Source: Kutzneria kofuensis (GTDB lineage Bacteria > Actinomycetota > Actinomycetes > Mycobacteriales > Pseudonocardiaceae). Taken from it: a DNA stretch of 64,000 bases. Shown here one piece after another: positions 52,803 to 60,732 of the stretch. The stretch covers positions 5,458,038-5,522,037 of the forward strand of contig NZ_JACHIR010000001.1 in NCBI RefSeq assembly GCF_014203355.1. Direction: 5' to 3'. The position numbers and the translations under genes were made by a program. Positions within the stretch are counted from its first letter, which is position 1, and each line of letters opens with the position of its first letter. A model generated the notes under the pieces. It saw only the letters and a list, made by a program, of their open reading frames with translations, did no database searches and had not been told where the DNA came from.

Positions 52803-52889
52803 CGTCGCCACCACCCCTCGTCCATGGTCGGCTAGCCCCGCCCCCGGTGACTACCCGGGGCGGAGCCGCGCTATTCGTGCTGATCAGGT

Positions 52890-54860
52890 TTACTTGCGAG
52901 AAATACTGATGACGTGCGCGACGGCACGCCAGGGTTCGAGCCGGACGAAGTTGGCCTGACCCCAGTCCCAGGTGTCGCCCGTGACCTCGTCGTGAGCGGT
53001 GAACCGCTCGTGCCAGTCGAATCCCAGCTCGGGAAGATCCAACCAGAGCGTGCCCTGTTGGGCGTTGTTCGGGTCGAGGGTCACCACCACTACCACCGTG
53101 TCGCCGGTGGTCGGGTCCGTCTTGCTGTACGCGATCAGCGCGTCGTTGTCGACGTGGTGGAAGAACAGGGTGCGCAGCTGCTGCAGCGCCGGGTGCGCCT
53201 TGCGCAGCTGGTTCAGCTTGGTCAGCCACGGCTGCAGCGACCGGCCCTCCAGCAGCGCGGTGTGGTAGTCACGGGGCCGCAGCTGGTACTTCTCGGAGTC
53301 CAGGTACTCCTCGGAGCCCTGGCGCACCGGCTCGTGCTCGTACAGCTCGTAGCCGGAGTAGACGCCCCAGGTCGGGGACAGGGTCGCGGCCAGCGCGGCC
53401 CGGGTGGCGAACATCGCCGGGCCGCCGTGCTGCAGCGACTCGTGCAGGATGTCCGGTGTGTTGACGAACAGGTTGGGCCGGCCCTCGTCGGCGTGGTTGA
53501 GCCAGTCGACCATGAAGTCGATCAGCTCCTGCTTGCCGGTGCGCCAGGTGAAGTAGGTGTAGGACTGGGTGAAGCCGAGCTTGGCCAGGCCGTACTGCCG
53601 GGCCGGGCGGGTGAACGCCTCGGCCAGGAACAGCACGTCCGGATAGCGCCGCTTGACCTCCCAGATCAGCCAGTGCCAGAAGTCCGGCGGCTTGGTGTGC
53701 GGGTTGTCCACTCGGAAGATCCGCACGCCCTGCTCGATCCAGTGCGTGATCACCCGGTTGATCTCGGCGTACAGGCTCCGCGGCTCGTTGTCGAAGTTGA
53801 GCGGGTAGATGTCCTGGTACTTCTTCGGCGGGTTCTCGGCGTACGCGATCGTGCCGTCCGGCAGCGTCGTGAACCACTCGGGGTGCTCCTCGACCCACGG
53901 GTGGTCCGGCGCGCACTGCAACGCGAAGTCCAGCGCGACTTCCAGGCCCAGCTCGTCGGCGCGGTGCAGGAAGCCCTTGAAGTCGGCCAGCGTGCCCAGC
54001 TCCGGGGCGACCGCGTCGTGGCCGCCGTCGCGGGAGCCGATCGCCCACGGCGAGCCGACGTCGTCCGGGCCGGCGTTCAGGGTGTTGTTGGGGCCCTTGC
54101 GGTTGACCCGGCCGATCGGGTGGATCGGCGGCAGGTAGACCACGTCGAAGCCCATCTCCGCGACCCGGTCCAGCTCGCGGGTGGCCGTGACGAACGTGCC
54201 GTGCACCGGCTTGCCCGTTTCGTCCCAGCCGCCGGTGGAGCGGGGGAAGAACTCGTACCAGGAGCCGTAGAGCGCCCGCGTGCGGTCCACCCAGATCTTG
54301 TGGACTTTGCCACGTGTGAGCAGCTCTCGGACCGGGTACTCGCGCATGATCCTGTCGACGTGGTCGGAGAGCGCGGCGCCGACCCGGTCCGGCAGCGGCC
54401 GTTCACCGTCGCGCAACCCGGCGGCCACCGCGAGCAGCAAGTCCTTGTCGTTGCGGCGATCCGGGCGCTTGCCCACCCGCTCCACCAGCCGCGCGCCGAG
54501 TTCCAGGTCGTTGGCCAGCTCCGCGGAACCCTGGCCTGCCGCCAGTTTCTTCTCCACCGCCGAGCGCCAGGTCGCCCACGGGTCGCTCCAGGCGTCGATG
54601 CGGAACGTCCACGCGCCCTCGGCGTCCGGGACGATCGTCGCCACGAAGCGGTCCAGGCCCGTGCCGTGCTCGACCATGCGGGTCTGGCGGGCCACCTTGT
54701 CCTTCGGGCCCTTCCAGGTCACGGTCGCCGCGACCGCGTCGTGGCCCTCGCGCCACACCGTCGCGCCGATCGGGATGTGTTCTCCCACAACGGCTTTCGA
54801 CGCATATCGGCCGCCACTGACCACCGGGGTGATGTCGTCGATGCCCAAACGTCCACTCAT
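52890..54860 (-). CDS. glgE: alpha-1,4-glucan:maltose-1-phosphate maltosyltransferase
   Basis: 656 residues from MSGRLGIDD. The N-terminal beta-sandwich and helical insert (about 1-180) precede the GH13_3 barrel. The nucleophile D385 lies in [13 protein letters not shown], and FLAEAFTRP holds the acid Glu. [13 protein letters not shown] and [13 protein letters not shown] are family landmarks. It extends alpha-1,4-glucan by maltosyl units from maltose-1-phosphate. It is the first gene of the leftward operon glgE-treS-mak-glgB, with 87 bases before treS. Confidence 0.96.
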   Translation of the reverse strand: MSGRLGIDDITPVVSGGRYASKAVVGEHIPIGATVWREGHDAVAATVTWKGPKDKVARQTRMVEHGTGLDRFVATIVPDAEGAWTFRIDAWSDPWATWRSAVEKKLAAGQGSAELANDLELGARLVERVGKRPDRRNDKDLLLAVAAGLRDGERPLPDRVGAALSDHVDRIMREYPVRELLTRGKVHKIWVDRTRALYGSWYEFFPRSTGGWDETGKPVHGTFVTATRELDRVAEMGFDVVYLPPIHPIGRVNRKGPNNTLNAGPDDVGSPWAIGSRDGGHDAVAPELGTLADFKGFLHRADELGLEVALDFALQCAPDHPWVEEHPEWFTTLPDGTIAYAENPPKKYQDIYPLNFDNEPRSLYAEINRVITHWIEQGVRIFRVDNPHTKPPDFWHWLIWEVKRRYPDVLFLAEAFTRPARQYGLAKLGFTQSYTYFTWRTGKQELIDFMVDWLNHADEGRPNLFVNTPDILHESLQHGGPAMFATRAALAATLSPTWGVYSGYELYEHEPVRQGSEEYLDSEKYQLRPRDYHTALLEGRSLQPWLTKLNQLRKAHPALQQLRTLFFHHVDNDALIAYSKTDPTTGDTVVVVVTLDPNNAQQGTLWLDLPELGFDWHERFTAHDEVTGDTWDWGQANFVRLEPWRAVAHVISISRK

Positions 54861-55029
54861 CGCCCACGCCCCTAGGTCGCCGCCGCCCGCGCCCATAGTG
54901 TGCCTTGGCCGGCCTGGTTCCAAACCACCGGGTGATCGTCCGTGACTGTTGATCGTGACTCCGACCGTGACCCGATGTGCGAAGGCTAGCGTCCGGGCGG
55001 ATCATCAGCCACCGCTGGGAGAATTCTTC

Positions 55030-56064
55030 ATGTTCACTGGGGCAGGTCGTTTGCTCGCGGCCACACTTCTCGTCACATCGTTCACGGTGGCCGCCGCGCC
55101 GAGCGCGTCGGCTGCGGTCTGTGTCTGGACGAGAACCGCGTTACCCACCACGGGTGACCGCACCGCCGGTGACGTCACGGGCGGCAACGACGGCGGCGTA
55201 CTCGTTGGTAACACGTACAAGCCGAACCCGATCTTCGCCGGCAGCGGCCCGAAGTACGGCGCCGTGTGGTCCGGCGGCAAGCTCGTCGCGTCCGCCGCCG
55301 ACCCGGGCACCCAGTTCAGCGGCATCAACAACGCCGGCACCGTCGTCGGCTTCACCATCGACGCCGACGGCCACAGCCACGCCGCCACGTTCTCGTCGAC
55401 CACCGGCGCCGCCACCCCGCTGCCCGTCGATTCGAGTTGGATCAACACCACCGCCGACGCGATCAACACCGCCGGCGACATCGCCGGCACCGCCGACTTC
55501 GGCGGCAGCTCCCACGTCGTCGTCTGGCACGCCGGCGGGCACAAGGTGCTGTCCCAGTCCTCGTCCCGGCTGGACCTCGTGCACGGCATCGACGACCAGG
55601 GCCGGGTGCTCGCCGACATCGCCCTGCCGGCCGCCGACAACGAGCTCAGCGGCGTCGTCTGGGACGCCTCCGGCGCCCGCCACGTCCTGGCCGGCGTCGA
55701 CTCCCAGACCTGGCACACCACCTTCGCCATCCGTGGCGGCCTCGTCGCCGGCTCCTACGACGAGGCCCAGGCCGCCCTGTGGAAGGTCGACGGCACCCTG
55801 AGCAGCAAGATCGCCGGCGGTACCAAGGCCGAGGCCATCGGCGCCACCGGCACCGTCGGCGGCCAGGCCTATGACACGGCGGCCCAGAAGTACAGCACCG
55901 TCCTGTGGAAGGCCGGCACGGTCATCGCCACCCTGCCCACCAACTCGATCACCGCCGGCGTCGTCGTCGTCGGCCCCGACGACCACACCGCCGCCGGCTC
56001 GGAGTACGGCCGCACCTGGGGCGGCGGCCCCTCCGACCTCCCCGTCACCTGGCACTGCATGTGA
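55030..56064 (+). CDS. secreted HAF-repeat protein
   Basis: 344 residues. The signal peptide runs LLAATLLVTSFTVAAAPSASAA. The mature part carries successive repeats of the type GINNAGTVVGFTIDADGHSHAATF, AINTAGDIAGTADFGGSSHVVVW and GIDDQGRVLADIALP. These match the HAF extracellular repeat family and suggest a beta-propeller. Two cysteines (near the mature N-terminus and in the last residues, WHCM) could close the propeller. Function is unknown. It is divergent from glgE and separated from glgP by the palindrome block. Confidence 0.72.
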   Translation: MFTGAGRLLAATLLVTSFTVAAAPSASAAVCVWTRTALPTTGDRTAGDVTGGNDGGVLVGNTYKPNPIFAGSGPKYGAVWSGGKLVASAADPGTQFSGINNAGTVVGFTIDADGHSHAATFSSTTGAATPLPVDSSWINTTADAINTAGDIAGTADFGGSSHVVVWHAGGHKVLSQSSSRLDLVHGIDDQGRVLADIALPAADNELSGVVWDASGARHVLAGVDSQTWHTTFAIRGGLVAGSYDEAQAALWKVDGTLSSKIAGGTKAEAIGATGTVGGQAYDTAAQKYSTVLWKAGTVIATLPTNSITAGVVVVGPDDHTAAGSEYGRTWGGGPSDLPVTWHCM

Positions 56065-56083
56065 GCTAGCCGCCGGGGGGACT

Positions 56084-56196
56084 CCACCTGAGTGGCTCAT
56101 TTTCGCTTGGCCGCCACCTGAGCCACTCACGTGCCCCCGCCCGTCGCACGTGAGTGGCTCAGGTGGGGCTGGGGGCGAAATGAGCCACTCACGTGG
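56084..56196. repeat. nested palindromic repeat block with four TGAGTGGCTCA cores
   Basis: Four copies of about 22 bases occur in order A (56084-56106), B (56114-56134), B' (56146-56166) and A' (56175-56196). B and B' are exact 21-base inverted repeats. A and A' are near-exact inverted repeats ending in a GCGAAA/TTTCGC-type extension. Each contains TGAGTGGCTCA or its complement. The whole could fold as one long hairpin or two alternative ones. It resembles a REP/BIME or MITE-like element; no transposase is nearby. Confidence 0.85.
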
Positions 56197-56218
56197 GGGG
56201 CTTCCCGCCACCCCGGGG

Positions 56219-56254
56219 CTGCAAAGTTTTGCAAGATCTCTGTGAAAGTTGCAG
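56219..56254. promoter_or_regulatory. TTGCA-rich operator candidate before glgP
   Basis: CTGCAA (56219-56224) and TTGCAG (56249-56254) are inverted around an inner TTTTGCAA copy; GCAAA-GT-TTTGC is itself an inverted repeat. The block lies 34-69 bases upstream of the glgP GTG. TTGCA-type repeats occur in operators of maltose-type LacI regulators in streptomycetes, an analogy only. Confidence 0.45.
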
Positions 56255-56287
56255 GGGCGGCGGGGGGCGGTTATAAGGTCGCCCCCC

Positions 56288-58786
56288 GTGAGAGCACTCC
56301 GCCGGTTCACCGTCCGCGCCAGTCTGCCCGAGCCGCTCGCCGCGCTCGGCCGGCTGGCGACCAACCTGCGTTGGACGTGGCACCCGCCGACGCAGGAGCT
56401 GTTCGCCGCGGTCGACCCGCAGGCCTGGCAGCGCGCGGGCAACGACCCGCTGGCGCTGCTGCGCGACCTCCCGGCGGCGCACCTGGAGCGGCTGGCGGCG
56501 GACGAGGCCTTCCTGGCCCGGGTCCGGGCCGTGGCCGACGACCTGGACCACTACCTCACCGCTCCGCGCTGGTACCAGACCCGCGGCGAACAGACGGAGC
56601 TGCCGGCGACGATCGGGTACTTCTCGATGGAGTTCGGCGTCACCGAGGCGCTGCCGAACTACTCGGGCGGCCTGGGCGTGCTGGCCGGCGACCACCTGAA
56701 GGCGGCGTCCGATCTGGGCGTGCCGCTGATCGGGGTGGGCCTGCTCTACCGCTCGGGCTACTTCCGCCAGTCGCTGTCGCTGGACGGCTGGCAGGAGGAG
56801 CACTACCCGGTCCTCGACCCCCGCGGCCTCCCGCTCGAACTCCTCACCGACGCGGCGGGCACGCCGGTCCAGGTGCACGTGAGCGTGCCGGGCGACCGCA
56901 CGCTGCACGCCAGGATCTGGCGCGCCCAGGTGGGCCGGGTGCCGCTGCTGCTGCTCGACTCGAACGTCGACGAGAACGACGACGACCTGCGCGGCGTCAC
57001 GGACCGGCTCTACGGCGGCGACCAGGACCACCGGATCCGCCAGGAGATCCTGGCCGGCATCGGCGGCGTCCGGGCGGTCCGCGTCTACTGCGAGCTGACG
57101 GGCACGCCGCAGCCGGAGGTGTTCCACACCAACGAGGGCCACGCGGGCTTCCTGGGCCTGGAGCGCATCCGCGAGCTGGTGACGGACCAGGGCCTGGAGT
57201 TCGACCAGGCGCTGGCCGCCATCCGCGCGGGCACGGTGTTCACCACGCACACCCCGGTCCCGGCCGGTATCGACCGCTTCCCGGTCGACCTGGTCCAGCA
57301 CTACTTCGGCGGTGACCGGCTGCTGCCGGGCGTGCCGATCGAGCGGGTGCTGGCGCTGGGCGCGGAGGAGAACCCGGGCCTGTTCAACATGGCCCACATG
57401 GGCCTGCGGCTGGCCCAGCGCGCCAACGGCGTCTCGAAGCTGCACGGCGAGGTCAGCCGGGGCATGTTCGGCGGCCTCTGGCAGGGCTTCGACGCCGACG
57501 AGGTGCCGATCGGCTCCGTCACCAACGGCGTGCACGGCCACACCTGGGCGGCGCCGGAGATGACCAAGCTGGAGCCGGAGCAGCTGACCGACTCCGTGCT
57601 CTGGGAGCTGCGCTGCGGCCTGCGCGGCAAGCTGGTCGACGAGGTCCGCCGCCGGGTGCGCGCCTCCTGGCTGCAGCGCGGCGCGTCGGCGCTGGAGCTT
57701 GGTTGGACGGACTCGGTGTTCGACCCGGACGTGCTGACGGTCGGCTTCGCCCGTCGCGTGCCCACGTACAAGCGGCTCACGCTGATGCTGCGCGACCCGG
57801 AGCGGCTGCGCGCCCTGCTGCTGCACCCGGAGCGCCCGGTGCAGCTGGTGGTGGCCGGCAAGTCGCACCCGGCCGACGACGGCGGCAAGGCGCTGATCCA
57901 GCAGATCGTCAAGTTCGCCGACGACGCCGGCGTGCGGCACCGCATCGTCTTCCTGCCGGACTACGACATGTCGATGGCCCGCTACCTGTACTGGGGCTGC
58001 GACGTGTGGCTGAACAACCCGATGCGGCCGCTGGAGGCGTGCGGCACCTCGGGCATGAAGGCGGCCCTCAACGGCGGCCTGAACCTGTCCATCCGCGACG
58101 GCTGGTGGGACGAGTTCTACGACGGCAAGAACGGCTGGGCGATCCCGACCGCGGACGGCGTGCCCGACCCGAACCGCCGCGACGACCTGGAGGCGGCGGC
58201 GCTGTACGAGCTGCTCCAGGCCCAGGTCGCGCCGCTGTTCTACGACCGCGGCGAGGCCGGCGTGCCGACCCGCTGGATGTCGCTGGTCCGGCACACGCTC
58301 ACCGAGATGGGCCCGCAGCTGCAGGCGGAGCGCATGGTCCGGGAGTACGTGGAGACGTACTACGCGCCGGCCGGCTCCTCCGCGACGGCGGTGCGCGCCA
58401 ACTCGTTCCAGGGGGCCAAGGAGCTGGCCGTCTACAAGGCACGGATCCGCTCCGCGTGGAACCGCGTGCAGGTGACGTACACGGACCTGTCGGTCAACGG
58501 CGCGCACGCCCCGGTGGTCGGCCAGCCGGTGACGGTCCGGGCCAGGGTCGACCTGAACGGCCTGTCGCCGTCGGACGTCGAGGTGCAGGCGGTCATCGGC
58601 CGTGTCGCCGATTCGGGTGAACTCTCCGAGGTGGTCACGGCGACCATGACGCCCGGCATGGACGGCGCCTACCAGGCGGAGCTGGCCCTGCCGCACGTCG
58701 GCTCCGTCGGCTACACCGTCCGCGTGCTCCCGCACCACGAGCTCCTGGCCACCCCCGCCGAGCTGGGCCGAGTGATCCTCGCTTAA
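56288..58786 (+). CDS. glgP: alpha-glucan phosphorylase
   Basis: 832 residues of the GT35 family, short actinobacterial/archaeal type. The start is LPEPLAALGRLATNLRWTWHP. YFSMEFGVTEALPNYSGGLGVLAGDHLKAASDLG is an unmistakable family block, here spread over about 114-147. The pyridoxal-phosphate lysine lies in EACGTSGMKAALNG. It releases glucose-1-phosphate from alpha-1,4-glucan. It is the catabolic counterpart to the GlgE operon and reads in the opposite direction, behind a palindromic and TTGCA-rich leader. A strong terminator lies at 58825-58875. Confidence 0.95.
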   Translation: MRALRRFTVRASLPEPLAALGRLATNLRWTWHPPTQELFAAVDPQAWQRAGNDPLALLRDLPAAHLERLAADEAFLARVRAVADDLDHYLTAPRWYQTRGEQTELPATIGYFSMEFGVTEALPNYSGGLGVLAGDHLKAASDLGVPLIGVGLLYRSGYFRQSLSLDGWQEEHYPVLDPRGLPLELLTDAAGTPVQVHVSVPGDRTLHARIWRAQVGRVPLLLLDSNVDENDDDLRGVTDRLYGGDQDHRIRQEILAGIGGVRAVRVYCELTGTPQPEVFHTNEGHAGFLGLERIRELVTDQGLEFDQALAAIRAGTVFTTHTPVPAGIDRFPVDLVQHYFGGDRLLPGVPIERVLALGAEENPGLFNMAHMGLRLAQRANGVSKLHGEVSRGMFGGLWQGFDADEVPIGSVTNGVHGHTWAAPEMTKLEPEQLTDSVLWELRCGLRGKLVDEVRRRVRASWLQRGASALELGWTDSVFDPDVLTVGFARRVPTYKRLTLMLRDPERLRALLLHPERPVQLVVAGKSHPADDGGKALIQQIVKFADDAGVRHRIVFLPDYDMSMARYLYWGCDVWLNNPMRPLEACGTSGMKAALNGGLNLSIRDGWWDEFYDGKNGWAIPTADGVPDPNRRDDLEAAALYELLQAQVAPLFYDRGEAGVPTRWMSLVRHTLTEMGPQLQAERMVREYVETYYAPAGSSATAVRANSFQGAKELAVYKARIRSAWNRVQVTYTDLSVNGAHAPVVGQPVTVRARVDLNGLSPSDVEVQAVIGRVADSGELSEVVTATMTPGMDGAYQAELALPHVGSVGYTVRVLPHHELLATPAELGRVILA

Positions 58787-58821
58787 CCCCGGCGAGTCAC
58801 GCTCTCAGACACACCGAATGT
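58787..58821 (-). repeat. 35-base dispersed repeat, copy 2
   Basis: The reverse complement matches 30867-30901 at 34 of 35 positions. It begins directly after the glgP stop, in the gap before a convergent ABC permease gene. Confidence 0.75.
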
Positions 58822-58824
58822 AAG

Positions 58825-58875
58825 AAACGGGCAGGTCCTCCTCGCTTCCCGGGTGCGAGGAGAACCTGCCCGTTT
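58825..58875. terminator. 21-bp hairpin after glgP
   Basis: The arms 58825-58845 (AAACGGGCAGGT...) and 58855-58875 (...ACCTGCCCGTTT) pair with one mismatch around a 9-base loop. The run of A on one side and T on the other suits termination in both directions, for glgP and for the convergent ABC permease gene. Confidence 0.85.
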
Positions 58876-58913
58876 CGGTGCCGGGAGCGCCACCACTCCC
58901 GGCGGTAGCCCGC

Positions 58914-59900
58914 TCAGCCGCGCTTGATGCTGAGCGGGTACACGTTCTGGTCGGCGCGATCCGCCGCCTGCTCGGCCGACAGCGCGGCGAGCACCGCCAA
59001 CCCCTGGTACAGCGGCATGTGGTCGGTGGCCACGCACGTCGGCCCGCACACCCGCACGGTGACGTGCACGGCCTCGCCCGGCGCGGCCGGACGGGGGATC
59101 GGCGTGGCCGCCACCATGGCCGCCGTCACGGGGCGACCCGATCGGGTGTAGACGCGGGTCCGCACGTGGAACGCGATCAGGCCGACGACCGCGCACGCCG
59201 CCCACCACACCGGCACCGCCGCCAGCTGCTCCCACGGCACGGACCGGGTGAAGCCGGCGCCGACGCCGGCCTGCATCGAGCCGTACATCGGCAGGAAGCG
59301 CACGAGGTCGTTGTCCGACCCGGCGTTGACCACCGGCGACTCCAGCCCGACGTCGATCAGGCTGATCATGATGATGGCGAACATGCCCTCCAGCTCGCCG
59401 CGCAGCAGCACGCCGAGCACGATGCCGATGCCGCCGTACGTGACCGCCGCGGTGAACATGCCCAGTGCGAACAGCCACAGCTGCTCGGGATGCCAGAACA
59501 CCCACACCATCGCCGTCGTGTACGCCGCGACCACGACCGAACTGGCCGTCAGCGCGGTCACCTTGGCCGCGAGCAGATGCGGCCGGGGATAGCCGGCCGC
59601 CACCAGCCGCCGGTCGAACGGGCCCGAACGGTAGGTCACGCTGAACATGAGGAAGCCCACGATCAGCGTGACGGCGTTGAGCCCGCCGGAGATGAAGGTC
59701 AGGTGCTGCCCGTTGACGTGCAGTTCCTCGCCCGTGTCCCGGTACCGGAACGGCAGCGGGCTCTCCGACATCATCAGGTCGATCAGCGTGATCCAGACCG
59801 GCACGAACACGGCGACCAGGACGATCGCCAGCCGGTTGCGGGCGTGCTCGATGAGTTCGAACCCGGTCGCCGTGCGGTAGAACCTCCGGCCGATGCTCAT
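58914..59900 (-). CDS. ABC transporter membrane protein (ABC-2-like)
   Basis: 328 residues. One membrane helix near 22-42 is followed by a segment of about 40 residues, then five helices between about 70 and 260. The C-terminal tail contains APGEAVHVTVRVCGPTCVATDHMP and is hydrophilic. The start overlaps the stop of the ATPase gene by 4 bases, so the two form a transporter. The pair is divergent from the polyketide synthase and may export its product; that is inferred from position only. Confidence 0.8.
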   Translation of the reverse strand: MSIGRRFYRTATGFELIEHARNRLAIVLVAVFVPVWITLIDLMMSESPLPFRYRDTGEELHVNGQHLTFISGGLNAVTLIVGFLMFSVTYRSGPFDRRLVAAGYPRPHLLAAKVTALTASSVVVAAYTTAMVWVFWHPEQLWLFALGMFTAAVTYGGIGIVLGVLLRGELEGMFAIIMISLIDVGLESPVVNAGSDNDLVRFLPMYGSMQAGVGAGFTRSVPWEQLAAVPVWWAACAVVGLIAFHVRTRVYTRSGRPVTAAMVAATPIPRPAAPGEAVHVTVRVCGPTCVATDHMPLYQGLAVLAALSAEQAADRADQNVYPLSIKRG

Positions 59901-60529
59901 CCGGCGTGCGCCTCCACGGGCATGGGCGTGACAACCCCGTTGGCCAGCCGGTAGCCGGTGTCCAGGCGGTCGATGTCGTGGCTGAGGTGGGAGATCACCA
60001 GCAGCGAGCGGCCGGTGTCGCGCAGTTCCCCGGCCAGTTCCCAGAAGTGCAGGTAGGTCTCCCAGTCGAAGCCCTGGTACGGCTCGTCCAGCAGCACCAC
60101 CGCCGGGTCGTGCATGAGCGCGATGACCAGGTTCAGCTTCTGCCGGGTGCCGCCGGACAGCGACTTGACCCGGCTGGCCCGGTACTGGGTGAAGTTCAGC
60201 CGTTCCACCAGCTCGTGCGCCCGGTGCAGGTCCTCGAGCTGATAGGCGCGCTGGAAGTAGCGCAGGTGCTGGGCGACGGTCAGCGAGTCGTTCAACACGG
60301 TTCGTTGCGGGCAGTAACCGAGCCTACCTCGTGGTATGACCCATCCGTGGTCCGGTTTCAGTTCTCCGGCCAGAATTCGCAACAGCGTGGTCTTGCCGGC
60401 GCCGTTTTCGCCGACGATTCCGGCCAGCTCGCCACGCTCCAGTGTGAAGTCCACGCGGTCGAGCACCTGCCTGCGGCCGAACGCCTTGCGCACGTCGGCC
60501 ACATAGAGCGTGGAGTTCTGTGAGGACAC
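59897..60529 (-). CDS. ABC transporter ATP-binding protein
   Basis: 210 residues from the GTG at 60529; an in-frame ATG at 60607 would add 26 residues. Walker A is GENGAGKT, the signature LSGGTRQKLN, Walker B AVVLLDEPYQGFD and the switch histidine is in VISHLSHD. The LSGGTRQ signature and small size fit ATPases of ABC-2 exporters. The stop overlaps the permease start by 4 bases. The promoter should lie in the 203-base gap shared with the divergent PKS gene. Confidence 0.88.
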   Translation of the reverse strand: MSSQNSTLYVADVRKAFGRRQVLDRVDFTLERGELAGIVGENGAGKTTLLRILAGELKPDHGWVIPRGRLGYCPQRTVLNDSLTVAQHLRYFQRAYQLEDLHRAHELVERLNFTQYRASRVKSLSGGTRQKLNLVIALMHDPAVVLLDEPYQGFDWETYLHFWELAGELRDTGRSLLVISHLSHDIDRLDTGYRLANGVVTPMPVEAHAG

Positions 60530-60732
60530 CTCATCACTGTCCGTCCGGGACCGGTTTCCCGCAAGTTGACCTGCGCTGACCGGCCCACTGTCGGGTGATC
60601 TTGGCAAGTTGCGGTTGTTGCTCGGTCAACATCGGCTCATGCTGCGATGAACGGACTCGCATGGCCGTCCGAATTGGATTCGCATTTTTCGCCACGGCCG
60701 GTCGTGCCAATTCCTGCGAGGGAGTGACCGGC

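Noticed and set aside
56084-56196. CRISPR-like array
   Set aside because: The copies alternate in orientation and the spacers are only 7-12 bases, which does not fit CRISPR; a palindromic repeat block fits better.
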